Of a stretch of 24,014 nt of DNA, positions 19,701 through 24,014 are shown one piece after another (position 1 is the first letter of the stretch; the number at the start of each line of letters is the position of its first letter). Source of the stretch: JBHENN01 sp046262015. Its GTDB lineage: Bacteria; Actinomycetota; CADDZG01; WHSQ01. The position numbers were made by a program, and so were the translations under genes. Location of the stretch: assembly GCA_046262015.1 (NCBI GenBank), contig JBHENN010000113.1:1-24014 (forward strand), written 5' to 3'. The notes beneath the pieces are model-generated. The model saw only the letters and a list, made by a program, of their open reading frames with translations. It ran no database searches and was not told where the DNA came from.

Positions 19701-22700
19701 CGAACGCCACCGTGATCGCGAGCCCTACGAGGAGCATCATCCCGGGCCGGCGCGCTCTCGCTTCGCCGGCAGCTCCGGAAAGGAAGGGCCAGCCTCCGTA
19801 CAGGTAGATGACGGTACCCAGGACCGGGGGCACCCAGCGGCTCCCGGGGAAGTGCATGGTGTATCCCGCGAGCTCCTGGAACATGTGGCTGAGAAGGATC
19901 ACGGGCGCGCTGAGGACCAGGGTCACCCAGAAGCGGTCGCGGAACATACCGACGTGATCGCCGTGTCCCCCAGCACCGTGACCGGTCGCACCGCGGCCGG
20001 CTCCGTGGTCGGCGGGCCGTCGGTCGGAGTCGGCGGTTCCGGTCTGGACGTGCTCCTCTGCGGTCCTCATCGCCCCTCCTCCCGGGTTTGACATACCATA
20101 CCCCCCCAGGGTATCTTCGTGTCAAGACCAAGCGAGGAGGACCGGACGATGCGGGGGTATTACGCGAATAAAGAGGATGTCGTGGCGCGGCTCCGGCGCA
20201 TCGAGGGACAGGTGCGAGGCCTGCAGCGCATGGTCGAGAACGACGATTACTGCATCGACATACTGACGCAGGTCACCGCGGCCTCGAACGCCCTCAAGAA
20301 GGTCGCGGTCGGTCTGCTGGACGATCACATCCGCCACTGTGTCGCCCACGGGACCGACGAGGGTAAGGACATGGTGAGCGAGGCAACCGCGGCGATCGAA
20401 CGACTGGTGAAGTCCTGACGGAAGGGGACGTAGCGATGACATCGACGTTGCGGGTAGCGGACGCGACCTGCGGCCATTGCAAGACGACGATCGAAGGCGC
20501 GGTGACCAAGGTGGGCGGAGTGACCGAAGCGAGCCTCGACCTGGATTCGAAGCTGCTGCGCGTGGAGCACGCGGACGCGACCGGTACCGACGACCTCGTG
20601 TCCGCGATCGAAGCGGCGGGCTACACGCCCGAGCCGGTTCCGGCCCCCTGACCGGCTGGTTGCATCGACTGCGGTTCCGCCGGGGGTGGACGCGTGCCTC
20701 TTCGGCGGTGCTCACCACGCCTGGAGGCGCCGCCCGGAAGTTTCCGACGTGGTCGTTCCCCGAGGGGCTGCGCGTGCAGATCGATACCACCCCCGCGCGC
20801 TGGATCGAACAGAGCCTGGCGCGCCAACCCTGGGCGACCGTGGGCGCGCTCGTCCCGGACCGCTTCGAGGCGTACGCGCGGATCCTGTATCCCGCCTATC
20901 GCACGACGATGGGCCGGCCCATCGAGCCGGTGCGCTGGAGCGATATCGCCGCGCGCAACGGACGCGTGCTGCACCCACAGGTGGCGTTCGCTCGTATCGC
21001 CGATCTCGGGGACGACCCGAACGAACAACCTACCTGGGGGCGCCGGCCGCAGGAGGGCGACCTCCCTTCGGAGGTGATCGGACCGCTTAAGCGGGTGCTC
21101 GGCGCCGCGACGACAACCCCGGAGCGGTGCTGGTTCTGCGTGTGGCGCGGTGAAGGCGCCATGCCGTACCTGGAGGGCTACGACGACATCCCCGCGGTCC
21201 GGACCCCGGGGCGCGACTACAACCTCGTTAGCGGGACCTTGGACGCTGTGGCTCTCTTCGACGATCACACGCCCAACATCTGGTGGCCCGAGGACCGCTC
21301 GTGGTGCGTGGCCAGCGAGGTCGATCTCGACAGCACCTATGTCGGTGGGAGCGCGGAGTGCATCGAACGGTTGGCCGAGGAGCGCGCGCTCGAGGTCCTG
21401 ATGGTCACGCCGGGCGATCGGGTGGACGTGGCAGCTGACGACATCGATCGCTAGCGCAGGCCGCGCTGCTACCCTGGCCGTGTCTTTGCTGGGAGCGTGT
21501 CGGATCACGTTATCCGTGCCTCGGCGATCGTGATGTTGATGATGGTCGCGACCGCGTGCTCGGGTGATGGAGGAGGAGGACGCAAGGTCGCGCTGGAGAG
21601 CGAGGTCCGTTACGAGCGCAGTACTACCGCAACATGGATAGGAACTGGGAGCTGACCGCGGGCCTCGCCGAGGTGACGATCGAGGTCCCTTGTCTGATGA
21701 TCTCGCCGGACGGCGACCGGGTTCTACCCCCCGAGATGGCGGATGGGATGGAACAGCGGGTCCCGGACCTGACGCGCGTCCTGATCCGGGACTGTGGGCA
21801 CTGGACCCAGCAGGAGCAACCCGAGGCGACCACCGAGGCGATGCTCGGTTACCTCGAACGGCTCGAGCCCTGGGATTAGAGTCGCCGGCCATGGACGACT
21901 GCATCATCACGTGCGCGCTTAGCGGCGTTGCGGCCGACCGCGACCGGTGCCCTGCGCTCCCTTACTCACCCGACGAATACGCCGCCGAGGCTCGGCGCGC
22001 CCGCGATGCTGGGGCATCCGTCGTGCACATCCACGCGCGCTATCCGGACGGCCGTCCGAGCTTCCGCGTGGAAGAGTACCGCGCGATCACCCAGGCGATC
22101 CTGGACGCTGTACCCGACATCGTCGTGAACTACTCCACCGGCGCGGTCGGTATCCCGATCGAGGAGCGGGTGCACCAGATCACCGAGCTGAAGCCGGAGC
22201 TTGGCGCTCTCAACATGGGATCGATGAACTATGCGAAGTATTCGGCCAAACGCAAGGCCCTCGTGTTCGACTTCGTGTTCGCCAATCCCTTCGCTGACAT
22301 CACCTATCTGCTCAAGCGGATGAACGACGCGGGCGTGAAGCCCGAATGCGAGTGCTTCGACACCGGCCACATCGGCAACGTGCTTCCGTTGATCGACATG
22401 GGTTCGATCGCAGTGCCGATCCAGTTCTCTCTGATCCTCGGCGTTCTCGGCGGCGCGCCGGCAGACCCTCGTACGCTCGCCCACATGACCGGCTTGTTGC
22501 CTCAGCCGAACACCTGGGAGGTCATCGGGATCGGCCGGGCACAGTGGAAGCTGGTGACTGCGGCTACCTCTCTCGGAGGCAACGTCCGCGTCGGCCTCGA
22601 GGACAACTTCTACCTGCCCTCGGGAGAGATGGCGTCGTCGAACGGCGCCCTGGTCGCGGCCGCAGCTCAACTGGTCGAGCTGTCGGGACGGCGCGTCGCC

Positions 22701-24014
22701 GACCCGCCTCGGACCCGCACTCTCCTCGGGCTCGCCGATCCTCCCGACCGGAGGGCGCTTCGCGGCGAGACTCACCAGGCCCGGGCGTGAGCCACGAGGT
22801 CGTCGCCGAGATGGTGGCGAATGTCTGGAAGGTGCTCGTCGAAGAGGGCGCACAGGTCAAGGCCGGCGACATCCTTTGCATCCTCGAGTCCATGAAGATG
22901 GAGATCCCTGTGGAGGCCGATGTTTCGGGGACCGTCGCCGCGGTGAGGGTGACGGAAGGTGGCGTCGTGCAAGAGGGCGACGTTATCGCGGTGATCGACT
23001 GACCCGTGGCCCTCGTCCAGCTCGACGCCGCCGGACCCGTCGCGACGCTCACCCTCGATCGTCCGGATGCCCGCAACGCCTTGTCGGTCGAGCTGTGCGA
23101 CGAGATCGTCGTCGCGTTGCACCGGCTGGGATCGCGACCCGACCTGCGCGTCCTGATAGTGCGCGGCGCCGGTTCGGTGTTCTGTGCCGGCGCGGATGTG
23201 AACACGTTGACGGGCCCGGGGGCGGGCGGGTTCGTCCCCGCGTTCGAGGCGATGCTGGATGCGCTGACCCGCTTCCGGCTGCCGACCATCGCGGCGATCC
23301 AGGGTGCCGCGCTCGGGGGCGGGTACCAGCTCGCATCCGTCTGCGACTTCGCGGTCGCGGCAGCGGATGCCAAGATCGGGATCCCGTCGGCGCGCCTCGG
23401 CGTGCTCGTGAACTTCGAGAACGTTCAGCGGCTCGTGCTCCGGGTAGGCCCCGCGCGGTCTCGGGAGGGGCTGATGACGGCGAGGACGTACCGGGGCGAC
23501 GAGGCGACCGCCGCCGGGCTTGTAACCGGCGCGGTGCCGGCGGCGGAGCTCGACGCAGCCGTGAGTGAGCTGGCCGCGGGCATCGCTGCCGGAGCACCTC
23601 TTTCGGTCCAGGGGTCCAAGCGGGCGATCCAGCTCGTCGTCGACCATCTGTCGGCGGCCCGAGCCGCGGCTCCCGATCTCGTTGCCGATATGGATCGGTT
23701 GGTGGCGGACGTCTACGCGAGCGACGACCTCGCCGAAGGCGTGCGCGCGCTGTCCGAGAAGCGCGATCCGCGCTTCCGCGGTCACTAGAGAGGTTGGCGG
23801 CTGGCTCAGCCCTGGGCACAGAGCGAGAGATGGACGCCGTCAACCGACGAGGAGCGCCCGGATCCCATAGAGGTCCTGGGCTCGTCTCGCTACGGACCCG
23901 TCCTCGGTTCGCACGAGGATCGCGGGGATACCTACCGCCTCGGCTCCCCGAACGTCCGCGGTCACGTTGTCACCGACCATCCACAGCTCGGGCGGATGTC
24001 CTGCCGCCTTACGG

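Overview
The window is about 24 kb of high-GC, densely packed bacterial DNA. Many genes start with GTG and many neighbours overlap by 1-4 bases. The gene content (ECF sigma/anti-sigma pairs, a cupredoxin, a CsoR/CopB copper locus, Lys/Ala-rich tails, BKACE and crotonase enzymes) fits an uncultivated member of the Actinomycetota or a close high-GC lineage. That placement is an inference from style; no rRNA or tRNA gene was found. Both end genes are cut by the window.

Layout. 1-3.3 kb: the end of a DUF3179 gene, an ECF sigma factor with a zinc-finger anti-sigma factor, a membrane protein and an SRPBCC protein. 3.4-4.5 kb (minus): an acyltransferase-3 membrane protein. 4.66-11.38 kb (plus): a tightly coupled run of glycine/sarcosine/betaine-reductase-type genes, grdE-grdB-grdC-trxA-grdA, that continues without a gap into a haem-oxygenase-like iron enzyme and a glycosyltransferase. 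grdB and grdA are each split by an in-frame UGA at the known selenocysteine (Sec) position, so this organism almost certainly makes selenoproteins. 11.4-13.1 kb (minus): a CDGSH iron-sulfur protein, a small acidic protein, a CooC/MinD-type ATPase and a small membrane protein. 13.15-18 kb (plus): a second ECF sigma/membrane regulator pair, a cupredoxin, a membrane protein with a histone-H1-like tail, and an ABC exporter. 18-20.65 kb: a copper cassette with CopB ATPase on minus and CsoR plus a CopZ-like chaperone on plus, sharing a promoter/operator. 20.7-24 kb: an unknown protein, a scar of two broken genes, BKACE, a 71-residue biotinyl carrier, an enoyl-CoA hydratase family protein and the end of a HAD phosphatase.

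The most interesting observation is that the CooC-like ATPase gene (11821-12627, minus) also has a single in-frame UGA. It lies where CooC proteins have the first Cys of their metal-binding CxC motif. The reading frame continues perfectly after it, and a hairpin with an apical GGUC follows at the spacing expected of a bacterial SECIS element. In a genome already decoding UGA as Sec, this is a strong candidate for a new selenoprotein family member, a few kilobases from the selenium-dependent reductase operon. Second, the GrdE homologue lacks the Asn-Cys pair that I recall as the pyruvoyl-forming cleavage site, and no grdD is present, so this reductase probably works differently from the clostridial glycine reductase. 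No selA, selB, selC or selD gene is in the window.
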